The translations under genes were made by a program, and so were the position numbers. Below, piece after piece: positions 13,932 to 23,078 of a DNA stretch of 30,537 nucleotides. The DNA comes from DASRYH01 sp035687245 (GTDB lineage: Bacteria; Actinomycetota; Coriobacteriia; Anaerosomatales; PHET01). The stretch spans positions 1 through 30,537 of the forward strand of contig DASRYH010000067.1 of the NCBI GenBank assembly GCA_035687245.1, written 5' to 3'. Numbering within the stretch: the stretch's first letter is position 1; each line of letters starts with the position of its first letter. The notes beneath the pieces were generated by a model. It was not told where the DNA came from, did no database searches, and saw only the letters and a program-made list of their open reading frames with translations.

Positions 13932-16658
13932 CTAGCGGTTATCCGAGGCCTTCGCGTTCTCAGCCAGCTTGGCCTGCGCTGCCGCGAGACGTGCCAGCGG
14001 CACGCGGTAGGGCGAGCAGGAAACGTAGTCGAGGCCGGCCTTGAAGAAGCGCTTGACCGAGTCCGGGTCGCCGCCGTGCTCACCGCAGACGCCGAGCTTG
14101 ATCTTCGGGTTGGCCTGGCGGCCGAGCTTGCAGCCGAGCTCGACGAGCTTGGCAACGCCCTCGTCGATCGTCTCGAAGGGGTTGCGCGGCAGCACCTTGC
14201 GCTCGAGGTAGCGCGGCAGAAACTTGCTCTCGATGTCGTCACGCGAGAAGCCGAAGGCGGTCTGCGTGAGGTCGTTGGTGCCAAAGCTGAAGAAGTCGGC
14301 GACCTCTCCGATCTCGTCGGCGGTCACTGCCGCGCGCGGCAGCTCGATCATCGTGCCGATCGGGATGTCGATCTCGACGCCGCACTCAGCCTTGACGTCG
14401 GCGACGATCTTCTCGCACTCAGCACGCAGAATCTCGAGCTCGGCCTTGACCGAGACGAGCGGGATCATGATCTCGGGGCGCGGGTCCTTCCCCTGCTTCT
14501 TGAGCTGGCAGGCGGCCAGCGTGATGGCGCGGGCCTGCATCGCGTAGAGCTCGGGGAACATGATGCCCAGACGACAGCCGCGCAGACCCAGCATCGGGTT
14601 CATCTCGGCCATCGCGTCGATCTGGGAGAGCAGCTTGCGCTTGCCGGCGAGCTCTTCGGCAGACGCACCGGCGCACTCGGCCTTGACGATCTCGACCTCA
14701 AGCTCGCGAGGCGAGTCGAGGAACTCGTGCAGCGGCGGGTCGAGCAGGCGGACGGTCACAGGCAGGCCGTCCATGGCCTCGAAGATGCCCAAGTAGTCGC
14801 CGGTCTGCGCATCGAGCAGCTCGGAGAGCGCGGCGCCACGCGTGGGAGCGTCCTCGTTCAGGACGAAGCGCTGGATGATGTCTTTGCGCTCGCCAAGAAA
14901 CATGTGCTCGGTACGGCACAGACCGATGCCTGCGGCGCCGAAGCTGCGACCCAGTGCGGCGTCATCGGGGGTGTCGGCGTTGGCGCGCACGCCGGTGGTT
15001 CGGAACTCGTCGGCCCAGGCAAGAATCGTGTCGAAGTCGCCCGAGACCTCAGGTTGCACGAGCTCGACGGCGCCCAGCACGACGATGCCGGTGGTGCCGT
15101 CGATCGAGATGATGTCGCCCTCGGTGAGCACGACGTCTGTACCTTCGATGGCGGCCTTCTTGTTCGCGGCGTCGATCTTGAGGCGGTCGGCGCCACAGAC
15201 GCAGGGCTTGCCCATGCCGCGGGCGACGACCGCCGCGTGGCTCGTCTTGCCGCCGTGCGAGGTGAGGATGCCCTGAGCGGCGATCATGCCGTGCAGGTCG
15301 TCGGGAGTGGTCTCCCAGCGCACGAGGATGACCTTGCGGCCAGCGGCTACGGCCGCTTCGGCGTCATCGGCTGAGAAGACGACTTCGCCCACCGCCGCGC
15401 CCGGGCTTGCGTTGAGACCCTTGGCGAGCACGTCGTAGTTGGCGGTGGTGTCGAACTGCGGGTGGAGCAGCTGGTCGAGCTGGGCCGGGTCGATGCGCAG
15501 GATGGCTTCCTCGCGCGTGATCATGCCCTCGCCCACCATGTCGACCGCGATCTTCAAAGCAGCGCGCGCGGTGCGCTTACCCACGCGAGTCTGCAGCATC
15601 CATAGCTTGCCCTGCTCGATGGTGAACTCGATGTCACACATGTCGCGGTAGGCGTTCTCGAGGGTCTCGAAGACCCCATCGAGCTCGGCGCCGGCAGACT
15701 CAAGACCGGGAACGATCTTGAGCTCGGAGATCGGCTCCGTGTTGCGGATGCCGGCCACGACGTCTTCACCCTGTGCGTTGGTGAGGAAGTCGCCGTAGTA
15801 CTCGTTGGTGCCGTCGGCGGGGTTACGGGTGAAGCCGACGCCCGTCGCCGAGGTCTCTCCCTTGTTGCCGAAGACCATCGTCTGGACGTTTACTGCCGTG
15901 CCCAGATCGTCGGCGATCTTCTCCATGCGGCGGTAGTCGATCGCGCGACGGTTGTTCCAGCTGCGGAAGACGGCCTCGATGGCCAGGTGAAGCTGCTGGG
16001 AGACGTCCTGCGGAAACGCGATCTTGCCGTCGGCACCGACGAGCTCGGGGAACTCGGCACCGTCGACATGCTCGGCGACGATGGCCTTGAACTGTCCGGT
16101 GAGCGTCTTCATGTCGGCCGCCGAAAGCTCGGTGTCGACCTTCACGCCGCGGTCAAGCTTCATCTTGTTGATGGCGTTCTCGAACAGGTCGCCTTCAACA
16201 TCGAGCACGACCTTGGAGAACATCTGCACGAAGCGGCGATAGCTGTCCCACGCGAAACGCTCGTTGCCGGTCTGGGCGATGACGCCTTGGACCGAGATGT
16301 CATTCAGGCCCAGGTTCAGGACCGTGTCCATCATGCCCGGCATCGAGAAGGGTGAGCCGGAGCGCACGGAAACAAGCATCGGGTCACCGGGGTCGCCCAG
16401 CTTCTTGCCCATCTTCTCCTCGAGCTCAGCGACGTAAGTCGCGATCTCTTCGGAAAGACCCTCAGGGAAGCCCGGCGGGGTCGAGTTGTAGTACTCCATG
16501 CACGCCTGGCATGTGATGGTGAACCCAGGAGGAACCGGCAGGCCCATGTTGGCCATCTCAGCGAGGTTCGCGCCCTTGCCTCCAAGGACGAACTTCAAGT
16601 CCTTGTTGCCCTCGGTGCGTCCTCCGCCGAATGCGTAAACGCGCTTGACGTCCGACAA
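13932..16658 (-). CDS. ppdK: Pyruvate, phosphate dikinase
   Basis: The 908-residue enzyme interconverts pyruvate + ATP + Pi with phosphoenolpyruvate + AMP + PPi. The N-terminal ATP-grasp domain begins VYAFGGGRTEGN, with KGANLAEM and VRSGSPFSMPGMMDTVLNLG. The swivelling phosphohistidine domain holds GGKTSHAAVVARG, with catalytic His474 and the regulatory-type Thr472 two residues before it. The C-terminal PEP/pyruvate TIM barrel includes GLCRTEHMF and GVCGEHGGDP. Length matches the family (about 870-910). The start is TTG at 16658, with a strong GGGAGAGGGA ribosome site just upstream and the family-typical N-terminus. It follows ppsR by about 100 bases, and PpsR enzymes phosphorylate and reactivate PPDK at that Thr. 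A terminator follows. PPDK can run glycolytically using PPi or towards PEP, and hppA nearby could consume its PPi. Confidence 0.98.
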   Translation of the reverse strand: MSDVKRVYAFGGGRTEGNKDLKFVLGGKGANLAEMANMGLPVPPGFTITCQACMEYYNSTPPGFPEGLSEEIATYVAELEEKMGKKLGDPGDPMLVSVRSGSPFSMPGMMDTVLNLGLNDISVQGVIAQTGNERFAWDSYRRFVQMFSKVVLDVEGDLFENAINKMKLDRGVKVDTELSAADMKTLTGQFKAIVAEHVDGAEFPELVGADGKIAFPQDVSQQLHLAIEAVFRSWNNRRAIDYRRMEKIADDLGTAVNVQTMVFGNKGETSATGVGFTRNPADGTNEYYGDFLTNAQGEDVVAGIRNTEPISELKIVPGLESAGAELDGVFETLENAYRDMCDIEFTIEQGKLWMLQTRVGKRTARAALKIAVDMVGEGMITREEAILRIDPAQLDQLLHPQFDTTANYDVLAKGLNASPGAAVGEVVFSADDAEAAVAAGRKVILVRWETTPDDLHGMIAAQGILTSHGGKTSHAAVVARGMGKPCVCGADRLKIDAANKKAAIEGTDVVLTEGDIISIDGTTGIVVLGAVELVQPEVSGDFDTILAWADEFRTTGVRANADTPDDAALGRSFGAAGIGLCRTEHMFLGERKDIIQRFVLNEDAPTRGAALSELLDAQTGDYLGIFEAMDGLPVTVRLLDPPLHEFLDSPRELEVEIVKAECAGASAEELAGKRKLLSQIDAMAEMNPMLGLRGCRLGIMFPELYAMQARAITLAACQLKKQGKDPRPEIMIPLVSVKAELEILRAECEKIVADVKAECGVEIDIPIGTMIELPRAAVTADEIGEVADFFSFGTNDLTQTAFGFSRDDIESKFLPRYLERKVLPRNPFETIDEGVAKLVELGCKLGRQANPKIKLGVCGEHGGDPDSVKRFFKAGLDYVSCSPYRVPLARLAAAQAKLAENAKASDNR

Positions 16659-16757
16659 CTTCCCTCTCCCTTACTGTGCGGGGACCCAGCCTCACGAATG
16701 ATACCGTACCGAATCATGCTCGACGCGCGTTATTGGCGCGCCTGTATCCACCACGAC

Positions 16758-17579
16758 TCAGTCCGAAGTATGGACCGCTTCGTTGATGTGCCGAAGAATC
16801 TCTTGCGCCGCCTCTTCCACCGCTCGGTTGTCGGTGTGAACGACGAGGCAGCCGATCCTGCGCATGAGCGCACGCGCCTCCTCGAGCTCGACCTCGACCG
16901 ATTCACGCTCGGCGTAGCCAGGCACCCAAGTACCCAACTCGCGCATGCGCTCGCGCCTGATCTCGAGCAGCACTTCGGGATCGGTCACGAGTCCAAAGAC
17001 CTTGCGCGGGTCGACTTCGAAGAGCTCGCGCGGGGGATCGATACCCGGCGCGAACGGGTAGTTGGCCACCCGGATGCCCTTGAATGCGAGATACATCGAG
17101 AGCGGCGTCTTACTGGTACGCGAGACGCCCACGAGCACGACGTCGGCGTCGATGTAGCCCTCGGGATTGCGGCCGTCGTCGTGCTTGACGGCGAACTCCA
17201 TGGCCTCGATGCGGTCGAAGTAGTCCTCGTCGGTGCGCCGAATGGAGCCCGCTTCACCCGTCGGCTCGTAGCCAGTGACGTCGATAAGCAGGCGCAGTGC
17301 GGGACTGAGCAGGTCGACGCCGTTGACGCCCTCGTCGCACAGCTTGCGCATCTCATCGCAGAGCGACTGGTCAACGAGCGTGTAGAAGAAGATGCAGTAG
17401 CGCCCGCAGTGCGACTTGACCTCGCGGCGGAGCTGCTCGGGTGATTCGATCTTGGGCAGGCGCTCGATCCGAAACGAGTCCGGCTCGAACTGGCCAACCG
17501 CTGCGCGCGCGACCATCTCCCCCGTCTCACCGAGCGAGTCGGAGACGACGTGGATCGAGATTGGAAGTCGTTCAGTCAT
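16758..17579 (-). CDS. ppsR: PPDK regulatory protein: bifunctional kinase/pyrophosphorylase (DUF299)
   Basis: The 273-residue protein is homologous to plant PDRP and bacterial PpsR. It inactivates its target by ADP-dependent Thr phosphorylation and reverses this by Pi-dependent, PPi-forming dephosphorylation. Family features are the N-terminal IHVVSDSLGETGEMVA, the P-loop-like GVSRTSKT (151-158), and the AFKGIRVANYPFAPG motif followed by an LTTDP-type segment (here LVTDPEVLLEIRRERM). In other bacteria the target is PEP synthase or PPDK. Here ppdK is the next gene, so PPDK is the expected substrate, at Thr472 beside His474. The ATG is 7 bases after the glyS stop, indicating co-transcription with glyQS. 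Confidence 0.96.
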   Translation of the reverse strand: MTERLPISIHVVSDSLGETGEMVARAAVGQFEPDSFRIERLPKIESPEQLRREVKSHCGRYCIFFYTLVDQSLCDEMRKLCDEGVNGVDLLSPALRLLIDVTGYEPTGEAGSIRRTDEDYFDRIEAMEFAVKHDDGRNPEGYIDADVVLVGVSRTSKTPLSMYLAFKGIRVANYPFAPGIDPPRELFEVDPRKVFGLVTDPEVLLEIRRERMRELGTWVPGYAERESVEVELEEARALMRRIGCLVVHTDNRAVEEAAQEILRHINEAVHTSD

Positions 17580-17586
17580 CTGCGCC

Positions 17587-19659
17587 CTAGCCCGCGAGTG
17601 CGCTGAAGTCGGCGAAGCGCTCGAATAGCGCCACGAAGCGGTTCAGCAGCCGCAGACGGTTCGTGCGCAGCGCCTCGTCCTCGTCCATGACCATGACGCC
17701 GTCGAAGAACGCATCGATCGGGCCACGCAGCGAAGCAAAGGCCTCGAGCACTGCCGAGTACGCGTGCTGGTCAAAGAGCGATCCGATGCCTGTCTCCGCG
17801 TCATCGAGCGCCGTGGCAAGCGCGCTCTCTTCGGCGCCCATGATCGCAGCGTCGGTAGCCACACCCAGCTCGGGCTTCGCGAGGTTCTTCGCACGCGCGA
17901 AGGCGATCGAGAGGTCTTCCATGTCGTCGCTGGATGCGCGGAACGCCGAAAGGGCCTCACAGCGATGCAACGCGTCTGACGGGTCGTTGGCGCTCACTGC
18001 AAGCACGGCGCCGACGGTGTCGTAGGCATGGCCGCGGTCGCGCAGGATCTTCTCAAGACGACCGACGAAGAACTCGCGGATGGCGGAGCCGATGGCATCG
18101 ACGTCGAACTCAACGACGCCCGAGAGCGGCTCGAGGCCGTCGGTGATGAGCGTGTCGAGCGTGATGGCGGTGCCGCCAAGCGCCATCTGCAGCACGCCGA
18201 TGGCGCTGCGGCGCAGAGCGAACGGGTCGGCCGAGCCCTTCGGCGCCTTGCCGATGGCGAAGATGCCGCAGATGGTGTCGGTCTTGTCGGCGATTGAGAC
18301 GAGACGGCCGGCGAGCGTGGAGGGCAGCTCGTCGCCGGCGAAGCGCGGACGGTAGTGCTCCTCGATCGCGAGTGCGACCTGCGGCTCTTCATCGGCGGCG
18401 GTCGCGTAGTAGCGGCCCATGACGCCCTGCAGGTCGGTGAACTCGACGACCGCGTTGGTCACGAGGTCGGCCTTGGCCAGATGCGCGGCACGCTCCGCGA
18501 ACGCGGCCTCGTCAGCCGGAGCGCCCAGGTCTTCGGCGAGCTTGGCCACGAGGCGCTCGACGCGCGCGACCTTGGCCGCAGCTGTACCGAGCTTCTCCTG
18601 GAAGACAACCGTCTCGAGTTTGGAAAGCCACGTCTCGAGCGGAACAGCGAGGTCCTCGTGATAGAAGAACGCCGCGTCGGCCAGGCGCGCCCGGATGACG
18701 CGCTCGTGACCGCGAACGATCGCCTCGGTGCGCTCGGGCGCGCCGTTGTGGGCGACTATGAAGCGGTTTGCCAGCCCGCCATCGGCGTTCTCGATGGCGA
18801 AGTAGCGCTGGTGGCCGCCCATAGCGTACTCGAGCATCTCGCGCGGCACGGCGAGGAACCCCTCGTCGAAGGTGCCGACGCCGATTGTGGGCCACTCGAC
18901 GAGGTTCACGACCTCGGCAAAGGTCTTCTCTGCGATGACTGCGCGGCCACCTGCGCCGGCGCCCGCCTCGTGGATGCCCTCCCGCAACAGCTGCGCGCGG
19001 CGATTCTGGTTGACGATGACCTTGCCCGCCTCGAGAGCTGAGACATAGCCGGCGGCCTCGGTGATGCGGATGGCGCCAGGCGCCAGGAAGCGGTGGCCGT
19101 AGGTGACGTCGCCCGCAGTCAGGTCGCCGAAGGTGACGGGCACGACGGCGCCTCCATGCAGTGCGAGCAGCCAGCGCACCGGGCGCGGGAAGCGCACGTT
19201 GCCGCTCCCCCAGCGCTGCGACTTGGCCCACTCGAGGTTCTCGATGATGCGGCCCAGCAGCCCGGGGAGTACTTCAGACGCGTCCACGCCGACAGTCTCG
19301 ACCGTGGCGTAGACGTAAGCACCGGCTTCGTCCTCGACGAGCTCGAGCGACTCGACCGGCACACCTTTGCCGCGAGCGAAGCCCTCAGCGGCTTTGGTGG
19401 GGTTGCCTGCGACGTCGAAGGCGGCCTTGGCGGCCGGGCCCTTGTGGCGCTCGGTGGCATCCGGCTGGCGCTCGGCAAGCGAGGTGACGAGCACGGCCAG
19501 GCGACGCGGCGTCGCCATGACGGTGACCTCGTCGTACTCGAGGCGAGCTTCACGCAGCGCAGCGGGGACGGCCACGGAGAGCTGCTCGATCCCGGAGTAG
19601 ACCGCCGAAGATGGCAGCTCCTCGGTGCCGATCTCGAAGATCAGGTCGCGACCCTGCAT
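17587..19659 (-). CDS. glyS: Glycyl-tRNA synthetase beta subunit
   Basis: The 690-residue beta chain of the bacterial two-subunit GlyRS contributes tRNA binding to the complex that charges tRNA-Gly. The N-terminus DLIFEIGTEELPSSAV, then TPRRLAVLV and the KGPAAKAAFD segment, are characteristic. Later motifs include HGGAVVPV, GHRFLAPG, GVGTFDEGFLAVPREML and SIADKTDTICGIFAIG of the HD-like region, followed by an anticodon-binding helical C-terminus. The length is normal. The ATG shares its A with the TGA stop of glyQ (TGATG), a coupling that should help equal subunit production. Two-chain GlyRS is unusual among Actinomycetia and is one clue to the lineage. Confidence 0.98.
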   Translation of the reverse strand: MQGRDLIFEIGTEELPSSAVYSGIEQLSVAVPAALREARLEYDEVTVMATPRRLAVLVTSLAERQPDATERHKGPAAKAAFDVAGNPTKAAEGFARGKGVPVESLELVEDEAGAYVYATVETVGVDASEVLPGLLGRIIENLEWAKSQRWGSGNVRFPRPVRWLLALHGGAVVPVTFGDLTAGDVTYGHRFLAPGAIRITEAAGYVSALEAGKVIVNQNRRAQLLREGIHEAGAGAGGRAVIAEKTFAEVVNLVEWPTIGVGTFDEGFLAVPREMLEYAMGGHQRYFAIENADGGLANRFIVAHNGAPERTEAIVRGHERVIRARLADAAFFYHEDLAVPLETWLSKLETVVFQEKLGTAAAKVARVERLVAKLAEDLGAPADEAAFAERAAHLAKADLVTNAVVEFTDLQGVMGRYYATAADEEPQVALAIEEHYRPRFAGDELPSTLAGRLVSIADKTDTICGIFAIGKAPKGSADPFALRRSAIGVLQMALGGTAITLDTLITDGLEPLSGVVEFDVDAIGSAIREFFVGRLEKILRDRGHAYDTVGAVLAVSANDPSDALHRCEALSAFRASSDDMEDLSIAFARAKNLAKPELGVATDAAIMGAEESALATALDDAETGIGSLFDQHAYSAVLEAFASLRGPIDAFFDGVMVMDEDEALRTNRLRLLNRFVALFERFADFSALAG

Positions 19660-20582
19660 CAGGCATCACCGCCTTCCGGGGCATCCGAGCCTTCAGCAGC
19701 GTCACCTTCGGCGGGTGGCGTGATGAGTTCGATGTAGGCCTCGCAGCACGCCTTGGCGATCGCGCGCACTCGCAGGATGTAGCCCTGGCGCTCCGTCACG
19801 CTGATGGCGCCGCGCGCGTCGAGCAGGTTGAAGGCGTGGGAGCACTTCAGCACGAAGTCGTAGGCGGGAAGCACGTAGCCGGCCTCCAGGGTGCGCTTGC
19901 ACTCGTTCTCGTAGGTGGAGAAGAGGCCGAGCAGCATGTCCACGTCGGCGATCTCGAAGTTGTAGGCGGAGTACTGCTGCTCGTTGCGCAAGAAGACGTC
20001 GCCGTAGGTGAAGGTATGGCCGTCGGGACCGACGCACCACACGAGGTCGTAGACGCTGTCCACGCCCTGGATGTACATCGCGAGGCGCTCGAGGCCGTAG
20101 GTGATCTCGGCAGGCACTGGGCGACACTCGAATCCGCCAACCTGCTGGAAGTAGGTGAACTGCGTGCACTCCATGCCGTTCAGCCACACCTCCCAGCCCA
20201 GACCCCAGGCACCCAGCGTGGGCGACTCCCAGTCATCTTCCACGAGCCGGATGTCGTGCTCGGCGGGCTCGATGCCTATCGCGCGCAGAGAGTCGAAGTA
20301 GAGGTCGAGCACGTTGTCAGGGCTCGGCTTCAGAATGACCTGGTACTGGTAGTAGTGCTGCAAGCGGTTGGGGTTCTCGCCGTAGCGGCCGTCGGTGGGG
20401 CGGCGCGAGGGCTGCACGTAGGCGGTACGCCACGTGTCCGGGCCCAGCGAGCGCAGCGTAGTGGCCGGGTGGAACGTGCCCGCACCGACCTCGGTGTCGT
20501 AGGGCTGCAAGACGACGCAGCCCTGATCGGCCCAGTAACGCGACAGCGTAAGGATGATGTCTTGGAACGTAAGCGAACTCAT
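19659..20582 (-). CDS. glyQ: Glycyl-tRNA synthetase alpha subunit
   Basis: The 307-residue catalytic chain forms glycyl-adenylate and acts with GlyS. It begins MSSLTFQDIILTLSRYWADQ, with the family motifs GCVVLQPYDTEVGAGTFHP, YVQPSRRPTDGRYGENPNR, YYQYQVILKPSP and the class II core LGWEVWLNGMECTQFTYFQQ. The last 20 or so residues are an acidic/Gly/Ala tail beyond the usual end. The ATG at 20582 is supported by GAGAGGG about 10 bases upstream and by alignment to the family start. The longer ORF upstream covers the recO intergenic stretch and is not coding. The 113-base gap after recO contains TAAGAT (20641-20646) as a weak possible -10, so glyQ may have its own promoter. Confidence 0.98.
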   Translation of the reverse strand: MSSLTFQDIILTLSRYWADQGCVVLQPYDTEVGAGTFHPATTLRSLGPDTWRTAYVQPSRRPTDGRYGENPNRLQHYYQYQVILKPSPDNVLDLYFDSLRAIGIEPAEHDIRLVEDDWESPTLGAWGLGWEVWLNGMECTQFTYFQQVGGFECRPVPAEITYGLERLAMYIQGVDSVYDLVWCVGPDGHTFTYGDVFLRNEQQYSAYNFEIADVDMLLGLFSTYENECKRTLEAGYVLPAYDFVLKCSHAFNLLDARGAISVTERQGYILRVRAIAKACCEAYIELITPPAEGDAAEGSDAPEGGDA

Positions 20583-20695
20583 CAGCCGATGGCCCTCTCG
20601 AATTCGGGACAGGTCCTCGCGGCTGGCGCGAGTGCCGAATATCTTACACGGAAGGCACGGCCCGTGGGACGCGAAGAGGCAGCGCATGCGTCTGC

Positions 20696-21451
20696 CTAGC
20701 GTGCCGGCATCATGCCCGCGTAGAAGTCGAGTGCTTTGAGGCGCGATGGGACGTGGTAGACGACGAAGCTGCGCACCAGCACGAAGCAGTCGTAGACGGC
20801 CGCGGCCGGCACCTCTTCGGCAGCGATATCGGCCATCGTGGAGGCGAGTAGGTGGCTCAACCACTTTCGGGCGGCCTCAGAGAAGCGTAGCGCCGAAGCA
20901 TCCGCACCGCCGCACGATGTGCAGAGAACGCCGCCGTGCGATAGCGAGAACGCGGCGCTGCCGGCGACCTCAGAGGTGCACGCTGCGCACGCCTCGAGCT
21001 CAGGGCGGTATCCATGCATCGCAAGCGCCTTGACGAGGAACGCCACCACGAGCGAGGGCAGAGCATCGACCGGTGCGGTCTCCATGGCGTCGAGCGTCGC
21101 GCCCGCCAGGCCGAAGAGGCGCGGCTCGGTCTGAGCCTCAACTGCGATCTTGTCGAGCATGTCGGCCACCACCGCTGCCGCGGCGGAGCGATCAAGGTCT
21201 TCGCGAAGTGCCGCGTGCGGGGCGACGCTGCGCGCCTCGGAGACGATCTCAAGGCTCTTGCCGGTATGCATCAGCAGATCGACTACCGCGTAGGGTTCCA
21301 GACGCGCGCCAAATCGGGAGCCTGGCTTGCGAAGCCCCTTGGCAACGGCGCGCACCTGCGTGCCGTCTTCGGCAAGCAGTGTGAGGATGAGGTCGGTCTC
21401 CCCCAGCTTCGTCTTGCGAAGCACGAGCGCTGTCAGCGGGTATGACGGCAT
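20696..21451 (-). CDS. recO: DNA repair protein RecO
   Basis: The 251-residue recombination mediator loads RecA on SSB-coated single-stranded DNA as part of the RecFOR pathway. An N-terminal OB-fold is visible (YPLTALVLRKTKLGETDLIL, then KGLRKPGSRFGARLEPY). A helical C-terminal domain carries a four-cysteine zinc site at Cys155, Cys158, Cys177 and Cys180 (CAAC and CTSC). The length is typical. The start codon has no recognisable Shine-Dalgarno sequence, but it lies 15 bases behind the deoC stop, so coupling is likely. The order era-(deoC)-recO-glyQS matches many Firmicutes-like chromosomes. Confidence 0.95.
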   Translation of the reverse strand: MPSYPLTALVLRKTKLGETDLILTLLAEDGTQVRAVAKGLRKPGSRFGARLEPYAVVDLLMHTGKSLEIVSEARSVAPHAALREDLDRSAAAAVVADMLDKIAVEAQTEPRLFGLAGATLDAMETAPVDALPSLVVAFLVKALAMHGYRPELEACAACTSEVAGSAAFSLSHGGVLCTSCGGADASALRFSEAARKWLSHLLASTMADIAAEEVPAAAVYDCFVLVRSFVVYHVPSRLKALDFYAGMMPAR

Positions 21452-21466
21452 GGCGAGAGCGCGCGG

Positions 21467-22147
21467 TTAGGCGCGAGCGCGCAGCTGAGCGAGGATCTCG
21501 CTGCCTGCGGAGGTGCCGACGCGAGTGGCACCAGCGTCGATCATCGCGAGCGCGGCATCCAGGTCGCGGATGCCACCTGCGGCCTTCACGCCGATGTCGG
21601 GGCCGACCGTCGCACGCATGAGCTCGACGTCGCGCACGCTCGCACCGCGAGGGCCGAAGCCGGTCGAGGTCTTCACGAACGCAGCGCCCGCCTCTACGGC
21701 CAGCTCGCAGCCGCGCACGACATCTCTCTCCTCCAGGTACCCGGTCTCGAGGATGACCTTCACAAAGGCCTCGCCGCCCGAGATCGACTCCACGGCGTCG
21801 ACGACGGCCTTGATGTCGTCACGCACGAGCGCGTCTTCACCTTCGAGGAGCGCAGCGATGTTGACGACCATGTCCACCTCGGCGCAGCCCAGCTCCACAA
21901 GGTGCACGGACTCCTCGGCCTTGGTCTCGGTAAGTGAGTAGCCCAGCGGGAAGCCCGCGACAGAGCACACGGCGGTAGCACTGCCGGCGAGACGCTGCGA
22001 AGCGAGCGGCACAAGGAACGGCGAGACGCACAGCGTCGCGAAGCCGAACTCGCGGTTCGCCTCCATCCACTCGCCCGCCTCAGCAAGGCCGACGGTGGGC
22101 TTGAGTAGCGTCTGGTCTATGTAGCTTGCAAGCGTCCGCTCGTCCAT
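21467..22147 (-). CDS. deoC: Deoxyribose-phosphate aldolase
   Basis: The 226-residue class I aldolase converts 2-deoxyribose 5-phosphate to glyceraldehyde 3-phosphate and acetaldehyde in deoxynucleoside catabolism. Active-site residues are visible: Asp92 in EVDMVVN, the Schiff-base Lys159 in VKTSTGFG and Lys188 in VKAAGGI. The N-terminal YIDQTLLKP motif is standard. The ATG at 22147 lies 4 bases after the era stop, with AAGGA about 11 bases upstream. The longer ORF would overlap era. With cdd two genes away it forms a small nucleoside-salvage theme embedded in the era region. Confidence 0.96.
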   Translation of the reverse strand: MDERTLASYIDQTLLKPTVGLAEAGEWMEANREFGFATLCVSPFLVPLASQRLAGSATAVCSVAGFPLGYSLTETKAEESVHLVELGCAEVDMVVNIAALLEGEDALVRDDIKAVVDAVESISGGEAFVKVILETGYLEERDVVRGCELAVEAGAAFVKTSTGFGPRGASVRDVELMRATVGPDIGVKAAGGIRDLDAALAMIDAGATRVGTSAGSEILAQLRARA

Positions 22148-22151
22148 GACG

Positions 22152-23078
22152 TTAGCGTCCTTCTCCGTAGCCGAAGCGCCGAATCTGCGATGCATCGCGG
22201 CGCCAGTCCTTCTTCACCTTCACAGTAAGCTCGAGGAATATGCGCGTGCCCAAGAGGCGCTCGAGGTCCTCGCGCGCTTCGCTTCCGATGCGCTTGATCA
22301 TCTCGCCACCCCTCCCGATGATGATGCCCTTCTGGGAGTCGCGCTCCACGTAGATGATCGCCCACAGCTTCGTGAGGTCGTGCTTGAGGTCTTGCTCCGC
22401 CTGCTCCACCACGACGCCAACCGCATGCGGTACCTCGTCGAACGTCGAGCGCAGTACCTTCTCGCGAATGAACTCCGCGATCATCACCTCGACCGACTGA
22501 TCGGTGGGCATGTCGCGAGGGAACCAGCGCGGGCCTTGCGGCAGATAGGCCGCCACGGCCGCGAGGAATCCTTCGAGATTGAAGCCCTCGACTGCCGAAA
22601 GGACGACGACTTCGTCGAAGTCCATCAGCTTCTGTGCAGTGGCGAGCTGAAGGTCAACCTGCTCCGCGTTGGCGATGTCGGCCTTGGTGAGCACGAGGAT
22701 CTTCTTGCCGCGCGAGCGGGCCACGTGCTCGGCGACCCAGCGGTCACCGCCGCCGACGGGCTTGGTAGCATCCACGAGCATGGCCACCACATCGACGTCC
22801 TCGAGCGCCTTGAGCGCGCTTCGGTTGAGCTCCTCGCCCAACGCGTCGTGCGGCTTGTGCAAGCCGGGCGTGTCGACGAGCACGATCTGAGAGTCGTCAC
22901 GGTCCACGACGGCGCGCAGGCGGTGCCGCGTGGTCTGCGGCGTGTCGCTCGTGATAGCCACCTTCTCGCCCACAAGCGCGTTGGTGAGCGTGGACTTGCC
23001 GGCGTTCGGCCGTCCCACGAGGGCGACGAATCCGCTCTTTACCTGCTCGATTCCTTCAAGGTCCGGGGTCTTTGCCAC
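22152..23078 (-). CDS. era: GTPase Era
   Basis: The 308-residue essential GTPase binds the 3' end of 16S rRNA and helps 30S assembly. GTPase motifs are G1 GRPNAGKST (22-30), G2/switch region SDTPQTTRH, G3 DTPGL and G4 LTKAD. The C-terminal KH domain is clear, with IIIGRGGEMIKRIG. The start is GTG at 23078, which shares its first G with the cdd TAG stop. AGGA lies about 14 bases upstream. It is followed closely by deoC. The order cdd-era is widely conserved, as is the proximity to ybeY and recO. Confidence 0.98.
   Translation of the reverse strand: MAKTPDLEGIEQVKSGFVALVGRPNAGKSTLTNALVGEKVAITSDTPQTTRHRLRAVVDRDDSQIVLVDTPGLHKPHDALGEELNRSALKALEDVDVVAMLVDATKPVGGGDRWVAEHVARSRGKKILVLTKADIANAEQVDLQLATAQKLMDFDEVVVLSAVEGFNLEGFLAAVAAYLPQGPRWFPRDMPTDQSVEVMIAEFIREKVLRSTFDEVPHAVGVVVEQAEQDLKHDLTKLWAIIYVERDSQKGIIIGRGGEMIKRIGSEAREDLERLLGTRIFLELTVKVKKDWRRDASQIRRFGYGEGR

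Noticed and set aside
14076..15374. 432-codon plus-strand frame opposite ppdK
   Set aside because: Same shadow effect. It is Leu/Arg/Asp-rich without recognisable motifs, and ppdK is intact.
20583..20864. N-terminal extension of GlyQ
   Set aside because: It covers the recO 3' end and intergenic DNA. The family start and ribosome site are at 20582.
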